Source: Clostridiales bacterium (GTDB taxonomy: Bacteria; Bacillota; Clostridia; Oscillospirales; Oscillospiraceae). Taken from it: a stretch of DNA of 64,000 nucleotides. Shown here in pieces: positions 33,189 through 41,636 of the stretch; position 1 is the first letter of the stretch; every line of letters begins with the position of its first letter. Under the pieces are notes generated by a model. That model worked only from the letters and a program-made list of their open reading frames with translations. It was not told where the DNA came from and did no database searches. The DNA is taken from NCBI GenBank assembly GCA_004556965.1, contig SFFE01000002.1, positions 310,001 to 374,000 of the forward strand, written 5' to 3'. Made by a program: the position numbers and the translations under genes.

Positions 33189-33365
33189 GTAAGGCGGGGT
33201 TGGCAAAGCGACCCCGGATTTCCATAGGAACCTGATTGCTACCTGATCCAATTTCCTATATTTTTCTCCCATGTCCGCGATAGTCTTCCACCTGTCCGGA
33301 CACGCCCCCTTGTCCGAGAGGACGTACAAGAGCCGCAGAGGATTCTGTGGCTCTTTCCCTTTTTT
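33189..33365 (+). ncRNA. Uncharacterised ~180-nt stand-alone RNA
   Basis: A promoter (33154-33182) and an intrinsic terminator (33328-33365) bracket about 177 bases with no ribosome site and no convincing ORF. Local stems include CGGGGT/ACCCCG near the 5' end (about 33195-33216), ATAGGAA with TTTCCTAT (about 33222-33270), and GTCC/GGAC with a GAGA loop near 33312-33323. The downstream gene has its own promoter starting right after the terminator (33373), so this is an independent transcript rather than a leader. Size and autonomy recall 6S RNA, and a raiA-type RNA is another possibility, but no diagnostic consensus was recognised; family left open. Confidence 0.6.
33328..33365 (+). terminator. 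Terminator of the stand-alone RNA
   Basis: 12-bp stem AAGAGCCGCAGA (33328-33339) with TCTGTGGCTCTT (33344-33355), 4-base loop, then TCCCTTTTTT. Confidence 0.88.
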
Positions 33366-33372
33366 CGCGCGG

Positions 33373-33401
33373 TTGACGTGCGCAAGACTTTGGGTTACAA
33401 T
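33373..33401 (+). promoter_or_regulatory. Promoter of the YugP-like protease gene
   Basis: TTGACG (33373-33378) and TACAAT (33396-33401), 17-base spacer, directly after the preceding terminator. Confidence 0.78.
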
Positions 33402-33478
33402 GGGAAAGACCATCGGCGCAGACTGCGCGCCGGTGAAAATGGGTATGCTAGAACTATGACTTGAGACAGGAGCGTATT

Positions 33479-34180
33479 ATGCCCGGATATTACTATTACG
33501 GATTTGATTACACGTATTTGATTCTGGTCGTTCCGGCGCTGTTGATTGCGCTGTATGCGCAGATCCGCGTGAAGAGCACGTTTTCGCACTATTCCAGAGA
33601 GCGCAGCGTCAGCGGCCTGACCGGCGCGGAGACGGCGCGGCGCATTCTGGCCGCAAACGGCATCACCGATGTGCGCATCGAGCGCGTTTCCGGAAATCTG
33701 ACCGACCATTACGACCCGGCGGAAAAGGTGATTCGCCTGTCGGATTCGGTGTATGATGCGGCGACCGTCGCGGCCATCGGCGTCGCGGCGCACGAGTCGG
33801 GACACGCGGTGCAGTATGCGGTGAACTACGCGCCCATCCGTCTCCGCGCGGCAATCATCCCGATCACGCGCATCGGCTCGAACCTGTCGTGGCCGCTGCT
33901 GGTGCTGGGGCTGATCTTCAACTTCCAGCAGCTCGTCTGGGCGGGTATCATCCTCTTTGCGGCGGTGACGGTGTTCCAGATCGTTACGCTGCCGGTGGAG
34001 TTCAACGCGTCCCGCCGCGCGCTCGCTGCGATCGACGAGCGTGGTATGCTCACGGAAGAGGAGTTGCGCGGTGCGCGCAAGGTGCTCTCCGCGGCGGCCA
34101 TGACCTATGTTGCGGCACTGCTGGTATCGCTGGCGCAGCTGTTTCGGCTGCTCCTGCTGTTCGGCAGACGCAGGGATTGA
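33479..34180 (+). CDS. Zinc metallopeptidase, YugP family
   Basis: 233 residues. Opens with MPGYYYYGFDYTYLILVVPALLIALYAQIRV (first part a membrane helix), has the zinc motif HESGH within AIGVAAHESGHAVQYA (about residue 110) and two or three further helices. PF04298 members are small membrane-embedded gluzincin-like proteases of poorly known substrate. ATG 33479 follows AGGAG; a few codons upstream are open but lack a start signal. Monocistronic, with its own promoter and terminator. Confidence 0.9.
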   Translation: MPGYYYYGFDYTYLILVVPALLIALYAQIRVKSTFSHYSRERSVSGLTGAETARRILAANGITDVRIERVSGNLTDHYDPAEKVIRLSDSVYDAATVAAIGVAAHESGHAVQYAVNYAPIRLRAAIIPITRIGSNLSWPLLVLGLIFNFQQLVWAGIILFAAVTVFQIVTLPVEFNASRRALAAIDERGMLTEEELRGARKVLSAAAMTYVAALLVSLAQLFRLLLLFGRRRD

Positions 34181-34194
34181 ACCCGGACGTACAG

Positions 34195-34233
34195 CAAAAG
34201 AATCCCGACTGCATTGCAGCCGGGATTCTTTTG
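34195..34233 (+). terminator. Terminator of the YugP-like gene
   Basis: Stem CAAAAGAATCCCG with its exact complement plus an inner CTGCA/TGCAG stem, followed by CGTTG. A-tract and T-tract are within the stem ends. Confidence 0.82.
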
Positions 34234-34320
34234 CGTTGAAATTGGGTTGTGCTATGTTTCAGAAAAAGAAGGTACTGCACATCTCTGAGTCTTCTGCTCA
34301 GCTCTATGGAAATCTGCCGG

Positions 34321-36096
34321 TCAGATGATGTTGTATCTCTTCAGAAGGTCCACGACCACGTTGTTGGTCAGAGGCTCCTTGACGAGCTCAAGGATGGGCA
34401 GAAGCGTCGGCAGGAGGAACTCAAGCGGCTTCTGACCGTCCATGAGCTTGCTGGTTGCGTACAGCAGGTCACGGACATCATACACGCTGCCCCAGACTTC
34501 GGGCACGCCGCGATCGACGTTGCACAGGGTGTAGACGGCTTCCATACCGGTGCGGATGGAGTACTCCGTGGTGAACACGGTGTCACGCGGGGTCTCAGCA
34601 AACTGGCCGACGAACGCGAGGTTCACAGAACCCTTCGGCACGACGTCCGGACGGTCGCCCTCTGCTCTGGGCTCAAAGAAGGTGGTGACGTAAGGCATCA
34701 TGCAGGGCGTGGTGTTGCATTCCTTGGAAGCCAGATCCATGATCTGATCCGTGGGGATGCCGATGTGGTACAGCCACTCTGCGGCCAGCTCGATGCCGGT
34801 GCACTGATACATGGGCTTTTTGATGAAGTCGCCTTCGTCATCCCAGCAGTTCAGGCCGTAAACCCAGATGAGGCAGTGGTCATCCGGCTGCTCCTGGAAC
34901 TGACCCTGACGGTTGATGGTCCAGCTGATCAGCCAGCTGGAGTCGCGGCAGGTGACGATACCGCCGGTGACGACCTTGCCGGAGAGCGGATCTCTCTTGC
35001 AGATCTTCTGGATGGCGTCGAGAATCTGCTTGTTGGCGGTGTCCACCGTCCAGGATTCCCAGCTCGTCTCCTTGATGTCCTTGAAGAACTTTTCGGGACG
35101 GCCGAAAGCGGGATCCTGCGCAGCGAGCTTCTTCCACAGCTCAATGGAGGGGCCTTCGCCGTTCTTCACGGTGATCACAGGCGCGTGGTCGTTGTCGCCG
35201 TAAGCGGAGCCGTCGCCCTGGCTGCCGTTGGTGCAGATGACCAGATCGTTCTCGGTGAGTTCAATGACCTTCTCCACGCCGCCCTGCGTGTACTCGATGC
35301 GCTTGGCAACCTTCTTCTCTTCGGTGCACTCGCAGACGATGTTGGTCACGGTGGTGTCGAACAGAACCTTTCCGCCGTGGTCGGTGATGTACTTGCACAT
35401 CGGGAGGATCATGGATTCATACTGGTTGTAGCGGGTGAAACGCAGCGCGCTCAGGTCGGGCAGACCGTCAATGTGGTGGATGTAGCGCTGGAGATACAGC
35501 TTCATCTCAAGTGCGGAGTGCCACTTCTCGAAGGCAAACATGGTCTGCCAGTAGGTCCAGAAGTTGGTGGCATAGAATTCATCGTCGAAGACATCGTCGA
35601 TGGTCTTGTCCTCCAGCGATTTGTTGGTGGACATGAACAGCTTCAGCAGCTGCATGGCCGCGCCGGGCGTCAGGCCGTATTTGCGGTCTGTGTGCGCGTC
35701 CTGACCCTGCTTTTCCGTGACGCGGCACAGAGAGAAGTTGGGGTCTTCCTTGTTGAGGTGGTAGTATTCGGAGAAGATGGTCTCGCCGGGATTCACGATG
35801 GAGGGGATGGATTTGAACAGATCCCACATGCATTCGAAATGGTTGTCCATTTCACGTCCGCCGCGCATGATGAAGCCCTTGGTGGCGTCATAAATGCCGT
35901 CGCAGGAGCCGCCCGCCAGAGGCAGATGCTCAAAGAGCGTGATGTGGTCGCCGGGCATCTGGGCGTCGCGGATCAAAAAGCAGGCCGCTGCCAGACCGGC
36001 CAGACCGGTGCCGACGATATAAGCCGATTTTTCGTCAATGCCCTCAGGTTTTTTCGGGGTTGAAAATGCCTCATAGTTACCGCTGCTGTAATACAT
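34321..36096 (-). CDS. ohyA: Oleate hydratase (MCRA family)
   Basis: 591 residues, the usual length. Near the N-terminus SAYIVGTGLAGLAAACFLIRDAQMPGD is the FAD-binding GxGxxG loop, followed by LFEHLPLAGGSCDG and GFIMRGGREMDNHFECMWDL, a stretch highly conserved in the family. The enzyme adds water to the cis-9 double bond of oleate to give 10-hydroxystearate, a FAD-dependent detoxification of unsaturated fatty acids common in gut bacteria. ATG 36096 follows AAGGAGG at seven bases. A 2[4Fe-4S] ferredoxin gene lies 61 bases upstream on the same strand. Confidence 0.94.
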   Translation of the reverse strand: MYYSSGNYEAFSTPKKPEGIDEKSAYIVGTGLAGLAAACFLIRDAQMPGDHITLFEHLPLAGGSCDGIYDATKGFIMRGGREMDNHFECMWDLFKSIPSIVNPGETIFSEYYHLNKEDPNFSLCRVTEKQGQDAHTDRKYGLTPGAAMQLLKLFMSTNKSLEDKTIDDVFDDEFYATNFWTYWQTMFAFEKWHSALEMKLYLQRYIHHIDGLPDLSALRFTRYNQYESMILPMCKYITDHGGKVLFDTTVTNIVCECTEEKKVAKRIEYTQGGVEKVIELTENDLVICTNGSQGDGSAYGDNDHAPVITVKNGEGPSIELWKKLAAQDPAFGRPEKFFKDIKETSWESWTVDTANKQILDAIQKICKRDPLSGKVVTGGIVTCRDSSWLISWTINRQGQFQEQPDDHCLIWVYGLNCWDDEGDFIKKPMYQCTGIELAAEWLYHIGIPTDQIMDLASKECNTTPCMMPYVTTFFEPRAEGDRPDVVPKGSVNLAFVGQFAETPRDTVFTTEYSIRTGMEAVYTLCNVDRGVPEVWGSVYDVRDLLYATSKLMDGQKPLEFLLPTLLPILELVKEPLTNNVVVDLLKRYNII

Positions 36097-36157
36097 TACT
36101 GTACCTCCTTCAGTTGTTTGATTGTCCGTATATGATTCTGCGTGCGCACACAGAAAA

Positions 36158-36340
36158 TTACAAGGGAATCCGCTCGATCGCCCGGATCGGGCAGGTTTGG
36201 TAGCAGACACCGCAGCCGCTGCAGCGCGCCGGGTCAATGCGGCAGGGATGCACGCTGGTGTCGATGCAGTGCAGCGGGCATTGGGAGTTGCAGCCCCCGC
36301 AGCCGGCGCACCGGTCTGTGATGATATAGTACATGGACAT
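36158..36340 (-). CDS. 2[4Fe-4S] ferredoxin
   Basis: 60 residues with two full cluster motifs, CAGCGGCNSQCP and CSGCGVCYQTCP, separated by a slightly long linker (LHCIDTSVHPCRIDPAR) that carries two extra cysteines. It is a small cytosolic electron carrier. ATG 36340 follows GGGAGG; an ATG two codons later is possible. It lies just upstream of oleate hydratase in the same direction, so it may keep the hydratase FAD reduced, as reduced FAD is known to stimulate that enzyme; this link is inference. Confidence 0.92.
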   Translation of the reverse strand: MSMYYIITDRCAGCGGCNSQCPLHCIDTSVHPCRIDPARCSGCGVCYQTCPIRAIERIPL

Positions 36341-36461
36341 ATTCGCAGTCCTCCCAACGGGAAACGCTGCCAGGCCAACGGCTGTGACCAGCCCTTCAAT
36401 TTGTCTTTATTTTAGCAAACGCGGCACGGTTTTCCGCTGTTTTTGTTACATAAAATCAAGA

Positions 36462-36484
36462 TTTTTTTGACAAGGTCAAAAAAA
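36462..36484. repeat. Perfect AT-rich palindrome upstream of the ferredoxin gene
   Basis: Ten-base arms TTTTTTTGAC and GTCAAAAAAA around AAG. It lies about 120 bases before the ferredoxin ATG, between it and the rubrerythrin terminator; it could be an operator or part of a terminator. Confidence 0.6.
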
Positions 36485-36514
36485 TTGTGCATTTACACAA
36501 AAAACAGGTGGGGC

Positions 36515-36574
36515 AAAAAGCAGGAAACGGAAAAGACCACAGACAAAGCTGTCTGCAGTCTTTTCCGTTTCCTG
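36515..36574 (-). terminator. Terminator of the rubrerythrin gene
   Basis: Long stem with outer arm CAGGAAACGGAAAAGAC (36521-36537) and its complement (36558-36574), inner CAGACA/TGTCTG pairing, and a U run on the minus strand (plus A tract 36515-36519). Confidence 0.85.
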
Positions 36575-36611
36575 TCCGCGGATACCCGCTGCGGCGGGTG
36601 GTTTCTGCGGC

Positions 36612-37151
36612 TCAGTAGTTTTCCTTTTTGATTTCGAAATAGCTCTGCGGGTGGGCGCAGACGGGGCAAACGTCCGGCGCCTTCTGGCCGATGACGACAT
36701 GGCCGCAGTTGCGGCACTGCCAGACGCGGTCGCCGTCGCGGGAGAAGACGATGCCGTCCTCGATGTTGGCCAGCAGCTTGCGGTAGCGCTCCTCATGCTC
36801 CTTTTCGATGGCGCCGACGGCCTCGAACAGGTAAGCCAGATGGTCGAAGCCCTCCTCGCGCGCGGTTTTGGCGAAGCCGGCGTACATATCTGTCCACTCA
36901 TAGTTTTCGCCCGCTGCGGCGTCGGCGAGGTTCGCGGTCGTCTCCGGCACTGCGCCGCCGTGCAGGAATTTGAACCAGATCTTCGCATGCTCCTTTTCGT
37001 TGCGCGCGGTCTCCTCAAACAGCTCGCCGATCTGCTGGTAGCCGTCTTTCTTTGCCTTGGATGCGTAGTACTGATACTTGACGCAGGCCTGCGTTTCGCC
37101 GGCGAACGCTGCCATCAGGTTCATCTCGGTCTTGGAGCCTTTCAGTTCCAT
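36612..37151 (-). CDS. rbr: Rubrerythrin
   Basis: 179 residues. The four-helix diiron domain has MAAFAGETQACVKYQYYA, ETARNEKEHAKIWFK and GAIEKEHEERYRKL (ExxH ligands), and the C-terminal rubredoxin-like module has CRNCGHVVIG...CPVCAHPQSYFE. It reduces hydrogen peroxide in the cytosol of anaerobes. ATG 37151 follows AAGGAGG. Monocistronic, with promoter at 37191-37219 and its own terminator. Together with the flavodiiron protein near 3 kb it indicates an oxygen-exposed strict anaerobe. Confidence 0.96.
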   Translation of the reverse strand: MELKGSKTEMNLMAAFAGETQACVKYQYYASKAKKDGYQQIGELFEETARNEKEHAKIWFKFLHGGAVPETTANLADAAAGENYEWTDMYAGFAKTAREEGFDHLAYLFEAVGAIEKEHEERYRKLLANIEDGIVFSRDGDRVWQCRNCGHVVIGQKAPDVCPVCAHPQSYFEIKKENY

Positions 37152-37190
37152 AAAAAGTCCTCCTTAAAAATAAAATGAAGTACCGATATC

Positions 37191-37219
37191 AGTTTACCTT
37201 GAAATTGCAATAGAAACAA
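37191..37219 (-). promoter_or_regulatory. Promoter of rubrerythrin
   Basis: On the minus strand TTGTTT (37214-37219) and TAAACT (37191-37196), 17-base spacer. Confidence 0.65.
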
Positions 37220-37260
37220 GAAAAAATTTTCTAAAGTTAGAGAAAATTGAATCTTGCGTC

Positions 37261-37276
37261 TTTATCAAATCTTAAT
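37261..37276 (+). promoter_or_regulatory. OmpR-type direct-repeat box upstream of the GT2 gene
   Basis: TTTAT and TTAAT repeat with an 11-base period around CAAATC; the 13-mer ATCAAATCTTAAT is shared exactly with 38640-38652 upstream of the response regulator gene. Confidence 0.55.
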
Positions 37277-37287
37277 CAGTTGCCGGA

Positions 37288-37316
37288 TTGTTTGTTAAGA
37301 ATGTTTTCTCTATCCT
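37288..37316 (+). promoter_or_regulatory. Probable promoter of the GT2 gene
   Basis: TTGTTT (37288-37293) and TATCCT (37311-37316), 17-base spacer, 11 bases downstream of the direct-repeat box. Confidence 0.6.
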
Positions 37317-37349
37317 GAAAGCAGAACTTCCGAAGGAGGAGAAACCATC

Positions 37350-38633
37350 ATGAGCATACTCAAGGCAATTTCGTGGGGGATCGCGGCGCTGTTTTTCGTC
37401 TGCTATCTGTATCAATTCCTTTACATACCGGCGGCGCTGGCGCTGAAGGACAAGCCGCACGCGCCAAGGAAGCTGCACCGGTTCGCCATCCTGATCTGCG
37501 CGCGCAACGAGCAGACCGTGATTGCCGACCTGCTGCGCAGCATCCGCAGTCAGACCTACCCGCAGACGCTGCTGGAGGTGTTCGTCATGGCCGACAACTG
37601 CACCGACCGTACGGCGGAGATCGCGCGCATGTGCGGCGCGACGGTGTATGAGCGCGAGAATCGCGAGCTTGTCGGCAAGGGCTATGCGCTGGAAGCGCTG
37701 CTCGGCCACATCCGCGCCGACCGTCCGAACGGGTTTGACGGCTACTTTGTGTTCGACGCGGACAACGTGCTCGCGCCGGACTACATCGAGCAGATGAACG
37801 CCACGTTCTCCGACGGCTACCGGATCGTCACGAGCTACCGCAACTCGAAAAACTACGGCGACAACTGGATCTCCGCGGGCTACGCGCTGTGGTTTCTGCG
37901 TGAGTCGCAGTATCTCAACCGCGCGCGGATGCGCCTCGGTACGAGCTGCGCGGTTTCCGGCACGGGGTTTCTCTTCAGCCAGTCGGTGCTCGACGAGACG
38001 GGCGGCTGGCCCTTCCACCTGCTGACGGAGGACATCGAGTTTTCGGTGCACCACATCCTGCGCGGTGAGACGATCGGCTACTGCGAGGCCGCCGAGCTGT
38101 TTGACGAGCAGCCGACGGATTTCCGCCAGTCGTGGCGGCAGCGGATGCGCTGGTCAAAGGGGTACCTGCAGGTGTTTCAAGCGCGCGGAAAAGAGCTGCT
38201 GCGTGCGGCGCTGGACGCGGACTTCGCGGCCTTCGACATGAGTATGGCAATCATGCCGGCGTTTGTACTGAGCGTGGCGGGGATGCTCGTAGAGCTGGCG
38301 ATGATCGTTGTGGGTCTCGCGCAGGGCGGCAGCGCCATGGCGGCGCTGCTGGCGTTGGGCCGGATGTTCGGCAGTATGTATCTCACGCTGCTTGTGCTCG
38401 GCGGTATCACGACCGTGACGGAATGGCGGCACATCCACGCCACGGCGGAGAAGAAGCTGTTTTATCTGCTGACGTTCCCGCTGTTCATGTTTACATACCT
38501 CCCCATCTCGATCGCGGCGCTGTTTGCCCGCGTGGAGTGGAAGCCGATCACGCACTGTGTCCCGGCCTCCGTACTGGAGCGGGAGACGGATGCGCTGCGG
38601 CGGGCGGTTCCGGCGGAAAAGCGCAGCGCGTGA
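37350..38633 (+). CDS. Family 2 glycosyltransferase, processive type
   Basis: 427 residues. An N-terminal membrane helix (about 5-30), then a GT-A domain: FAILICARNEQTVIADLLRS, VFDADNVLAPDYIEQMN (DxD metal site), LLTEDIEFS and QRMRWSKGYLQ (QxxRW). C-terminal helices (about 290-400) complete a membrane-embedded synthase architecture like cellulose/hyaluronan or poly-GlcNAc synthases. It probably makes or extends a surface polysaccharide. ATG 37350 follows AAGGAGGAG. The two-component system 80 bases downstream shares its upstream box, suggesting co-regulation. Confidence 0.88.
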   Translation: MSILKAISWGIAALFFVCYLYQFLYIPAALALKDKPHAPRKLHRFAILICARNEQTVIADLLRSIRSQTYPQTLLEVFVMADNCTDRTAEIARMCGATVYERENRELVGKGYALEALLGHIRADRPNGFDGYFVFDADNVLAPDYIEQMNATFSDGYRIVTSYRNSKNYGDNWISAGYALWFLRESQYLNRARMRLGTSCAVSGTGFLFSQSVLDETGGWPFHLLTEDIEFSVHHILRGETIGYCEAAELFDEQPTDFRQSWRQRMRWSKGYLQVFQARGKELLRAALDADFAAFDMSMAIMPAFVLSVAGMLVELAMIVVGLAQGGSAMAALLALGRMFGSMYLTLLVLGGITTVTEWRHIHATAEKKLFYLLTFPLFMFTYLPISIAALFARVEWKPITHCVPASVLERETDALRRAVPAEKRSA

Positions 38634-38636
38634 AGA

Positions 38637-38652
38637 TTAATCAAATCTTAAT
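38637..38652 (+). promoter_or_regulatory. Direct-repeat box upstream of the response regulator gene
   Basis: TTAAT-CAAATC-TTAAT, an exact 11-base-period direct repeat four bases after the GT2 stop codon, as expected for an OmpR/PhoB-type dimer site. A candidate -10 (TATCGA, 38667-38672) is 14 bases downstream. Confidence 0.6.
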
Positions 38653-38711
38653 GGAATCTGTCATTGTATCGAAAGGGGTTTTCCGGTATGCTAAGAACCG
38701 GAGGCGATCCT

Positions 38712-39407
38712 ATGTACAACGTTCTGGTCTGCGACGACGACCGCGACATCGTGGCGGCGCTGAAAATCTATCTCTCGTCCGGGGACTACCAGGTGTTCGA
38801 GGCCTATGACGGCGCGGGCGCGCTGGCGGTGGCCGCGAAGGAAGACATCCACCTTGTGCTGCTGGACGTGATGATGCCGGGAATGGACGGTATCGAAACG
38901 CTCACGAAGCTGCGCGAGCATTCCAACATTCCGGTCATCCTGCTCACGGCGAAGTCCGAGGACACGGATAAGATCCTGGGCCTGAACGTGGGCGCCGACG
39001 ATTACATTACAAAACCATTCAACCCCGTGGAGGTGCTGGCGCGGGTGAAATCGCAGCTCCGGCGGTATCTGCAGCTCGGCGGCGGCACGGTGCAGCCAAA
39101 GCTGCTGCGCATCGGCGGCGTGGAGCTGGACGATGCGGCCAAGACTGTCACGGTGGACGGTGCGCCGGCGTCGCTCACGCCGCGGGAATATGACATCCTG
39201 CGCCTGCTGATGCAGCATCCGGGCACGGTGTTTTCCCCGAAGGAGATCTACCGCACCGTTTGGCAGGAGGCGCCGTTCGGCTCGGACAACGCTGTGGCGG
39301 TGCATGTGCGGCACATCCGGGAGAAGATTGAGATCAATCCCGCCGAGCCGCGTTATTTGAAAGTGGTGTGGGGTAAGGGATACAAAATGGAGGACGCGAA
39401 GAAATGA
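38712..39407 (+). CDS. OmpR/PhoB family response regulator
   Basis: 231 residues. Receiver domain (1-118): VLVCDDDRD acidic pocket, phosphoacceptor D52 in LLDVMMPG, and TKPF lysine. C-terminal winged helix (about 135-231) with LTPREYDILRLLMQHPG and AVAVHVRHIREKIE...LKVVWGKGYKME. ATG 38712 follows GGAGG; ATG 38688 in the same frame is an alternative. The kinase gene overlaps by four bases (ATGA), giving a classic coupled pair. A direct-repeat box in front suggests autoregulation. Confidence 0.92.
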   Translation: MYNVLVCDDDRDIVAALKIYLSSGDYQVFEAYDGAGALAVAAKEDIHLVLLDVMMPGMDGIETLTKLREHSNIPVILLTAKSEDTDKILGLNVGADDYITKPFNPVEVLARVKSQLRRYLQLGGGTVQPKLLRIGGVELDDAAKTVTVDGAPASLTPREYDILRLLMQHPGTVFSPKEIYRTVWQEAPFGSDNAVAVHVRHIREKIEINPAEPRYLKVVWGKGYKMEDAKK

Positions 39408-41455
39408 AACAGCTTTTGCCGAAATTCTGGGCCAAATTCGTGTCCGGGCTGCTGTTTGTGGTGATGACGGCGCTGTGTCTCGCGGCGGTCACGGGGGTGG
39501 CTGTGATGGCGGACGGCGGCGCATATGCGGACGGCGGCACGCGGCTGCGGGAAAACGTACTCTTTTCACAGGTTTATCAGAACGTCGACATCGTGGCGGA
39601 TTATTATGGCGTATACCAAAGCGCACAGGAGCTGGGCGAGAATACCGGGACGCTTTCCTATTATGAGTCGCGCTTTGCGAAGGAAAACTCCAATTACTTC
39701 TTCACGATCACGGACGCGGACGGCAACGTGCTGCTCAGCAACTATACGGATGCGTATCAGTATTCCGACGCTACGGCGTATGCGCTGCACCGGAATCCGC
39801 AGCCCAGGCGGGAGACAAAGACGTTTTCTTCCGAGGAGGCAATGTCAGAGTATCTGGAATCCCTCTATGAGCAATATGGCGACAGGGACGTCTCCGCCAG
39901 CAGCGGCTCGATCGTGAATGAACAGACGGGAGAGGAAACCTTTGAACTGCAGGTGCAGTACACCGTGTATGACAGCGAAACGGTCACCATTACGGGCTAT
40001 GTCCGGTCGAATCTGGAGGCAAAGGATGAAATTTATTACAATCTGTTTTGGCTCGACAAGCTGATTAGCGCCCGGAACTGGCTGATCGTGATCGGCGCTT
40101 CGTCTCTGGTGCTGACCGTTGCGCTGCTGGTGTTCTTGCTGTCGAGCGCCGGACACAAGGAGGGGGAGGAGAAAATCCATCTCACGTGGTTTGACCGCAT
40201 CCCGCTGGATTTGCTGCTTTTTATTTGGATTTGTCTGGGCGGTATCACCGTCGCAATGGGGGACGTGGTATATTCGCAGACGGAGGCGATCGTCTTCGCT
40301 TCGATGGTCGTGCTCTGCTGGGTGCCGCTGATTCTGGTGCTTCTGATGAGCTTTGCTTCGCGTGTGAAGGCGGGGACGGTTTTCAAAAATAACGTTCTTT
40401 ATTGGCTGCTCACGAAGATCAAAAAATTCCTGCTCTGGCTGTGGCATGGCCTCTGCTATCTCGTGCGGTCGCTGCCGCTGTACTGGAAGGCCGGCGTGTT
40501 CTGGACGGCGCTGTCGCTGCTTGAGATGATGTTCGTGTTGGTCAGCGGTTCGGGCGAGACTTTGACATTCTGGTTTTTCGAAAAGCTGGTTCTCACGGCG
40601 GTACTGATTTTGATCGTCATCAATATGCGCCGCCTGCAGGAGGGCGCGAAGCGCATCGCCGCCGGCGAGGTGGACTACACCATTGACCTGACGCACATGA
40701 TCGGCGACTTCAAGGCGCACGGCGAAGACCTCAACTGCATCCGCGACGGCCTGCAGACCGCCGTGGACGAGCGGGTGAAGTCCGAGCGGATGAAGGCGGA
40801 GCTGATCACGAACGTGTCGCACGACATCAAAACGCCGCTGACCTCCATCGTGAACTATGTCGATCTGCTCAAAAAGGAGGAGCTTGGCTCCGACACGGCG
40901 CGGGAGTACGTGGCGGTGCTGGAGCGGCAGGCTCAGCGGCTGAAAAAGCTGACCGAGGACGTGGTGGAAGCGTCCAAGGCGTCCACGGGCAGCATCCCGG
41001 TGAATCTGGAGCGTACCGATCTGAACGTGCTGCTGTCGCAGGCGGCGGGCGAATTCACAGACCGGTTTGCCGAACAGAAGCTGGAGCTGCGCTTCTCCGC
41101 TTCGCAGGAGCAGACCTATGTGATGGCGGACGGACGGCTGCTGTGGCGCGTGTTTTCGAACCTCATGAGCAACGTTGGCAAGTACGCGCTGGAGGGCACG
41201 CGGGTGTATCTCAGCATCGACGTGCAGCGTGGCCGCGGCGTCATCTCGCTCAAGAACATCTCCCGCTATCCGCTGAACGTCTCCGGCGAGGAGCTGATGG
41301 AGCGCTTCGTCCGCGGCGACAAATCCCGCACCAGCGAGGGCAGTGGACTGGGGCTGTCCATCGCACGCAGCCTGACCGAGCTGCAGGGCGGCGTATTCGA
41401 CATCACTGTGGACGGCGACCTGTTCAAAGTGACCATCTCGTTTGAAACGGCGTAA
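39404..41455 (+). CDS. Sensor histidine kinase with extracytoplasmic domain and extra membrane helices
   Basis: 683 residues. A first helix (about 9-35), an extracytoplasmic sensor region to about 215, then a cluster of membrane helices (about 225-250, 265-290, 300-322, 365-390, 392-412), a HAMP-like segment and the kinase core: LITNVSHDIKTPLTSIVNYVDLL (H box), a diverged N box in LLWRVFSNLMSNVGKYA, and SEGSGLGLSIARSLTELQGG (G box). The N box has Ser-Asn-Val in place of the usual N-N-A, but the asparagine is kept. The multi-helix core resembles VanS/LcoS-like envelope-stress kinases. Signal unknown; likely controls GT2-dependent surface polysaccharide. Confidence 0.9.
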   Translation: MKQLLPKFWAKFVSGLLFVVMTALCLAAVTGVAVMADGGAYADGGTRLRENVLFSQVYQNVDIVADYYGVYQSAQELGENTGTLSYYESRFAKENSNYFFTITDADGNVLLSNYTDAYQYSDATAYALHRNPQPRRETKTFSSEEAMSEYLESLYEQYGDRDVSASSGSIVNEQTGEETFELQVQYTVYDSETVTITGYVRSNLEAKDEIYYNLFWLDKLISARNWLIVIGASSLVLTVALLVFLLSSAGHKEGEEKIHLTWFDRIPLDLLLFIWICLGGITVAMGDVVYSQTEAIVFASMVVLCWVPLILVLLMSFASRVKAGTVFKNNVLYWLLTKIKKFLLWLWHGLCYLVRSLPLYWKAGVFWTALSLLEMMFVLVSGSGETLTFWFFEKLVLTAVLILIVINMRRLQEGAKRIAAGEVDYTIDLTHMIGDFKAHGEDLNCIRDGLQTAVDERVKSERMKAELITNVSHDIKTPLTSIVNYVDLLKKEELGSDTAREYVAVLERQAQRLKKLTEDVVEASKASTGSIPVNLERTDLNVLLSQAAGEFTDRFAEQKLELRFSASQEQTYVMADGRLLWRVFSNLMSNVGKYALEGTRVYLSIDVQRGRGVISLKNISRYPLNVSGEELMERFVRGDKSRTSEGSGLGLSIARSLTELQGGVFDITVDGDLFKVTISFETA

Positions 41456-41466
41456 CAAATCACTGG

Positions 41467-41503
41467 TACCCGGCCGGGAGCCCGCTCCCGGCCGGGTATT
41501 TTT
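41467..41503 (+). terminator. Terminator of the two-component operon
   Basis: 14-bp stem with arm TACCCGGCCGGGAG and loop CCCG, followed by TTTTTG. Confidence 0.9.
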
Positions 41504-41636
41504 GATATTCTTTGTGGATATCTCTTTTTGTGATGACTTCATAAGAAAAAAAGGAGGTGTTTTTCGGAAAAATATGATATACTGGAACAGTTTCTTGTCA
41601 TTTTCGACAGGGCTATTTTCAGAAAGAGGGATTTTA

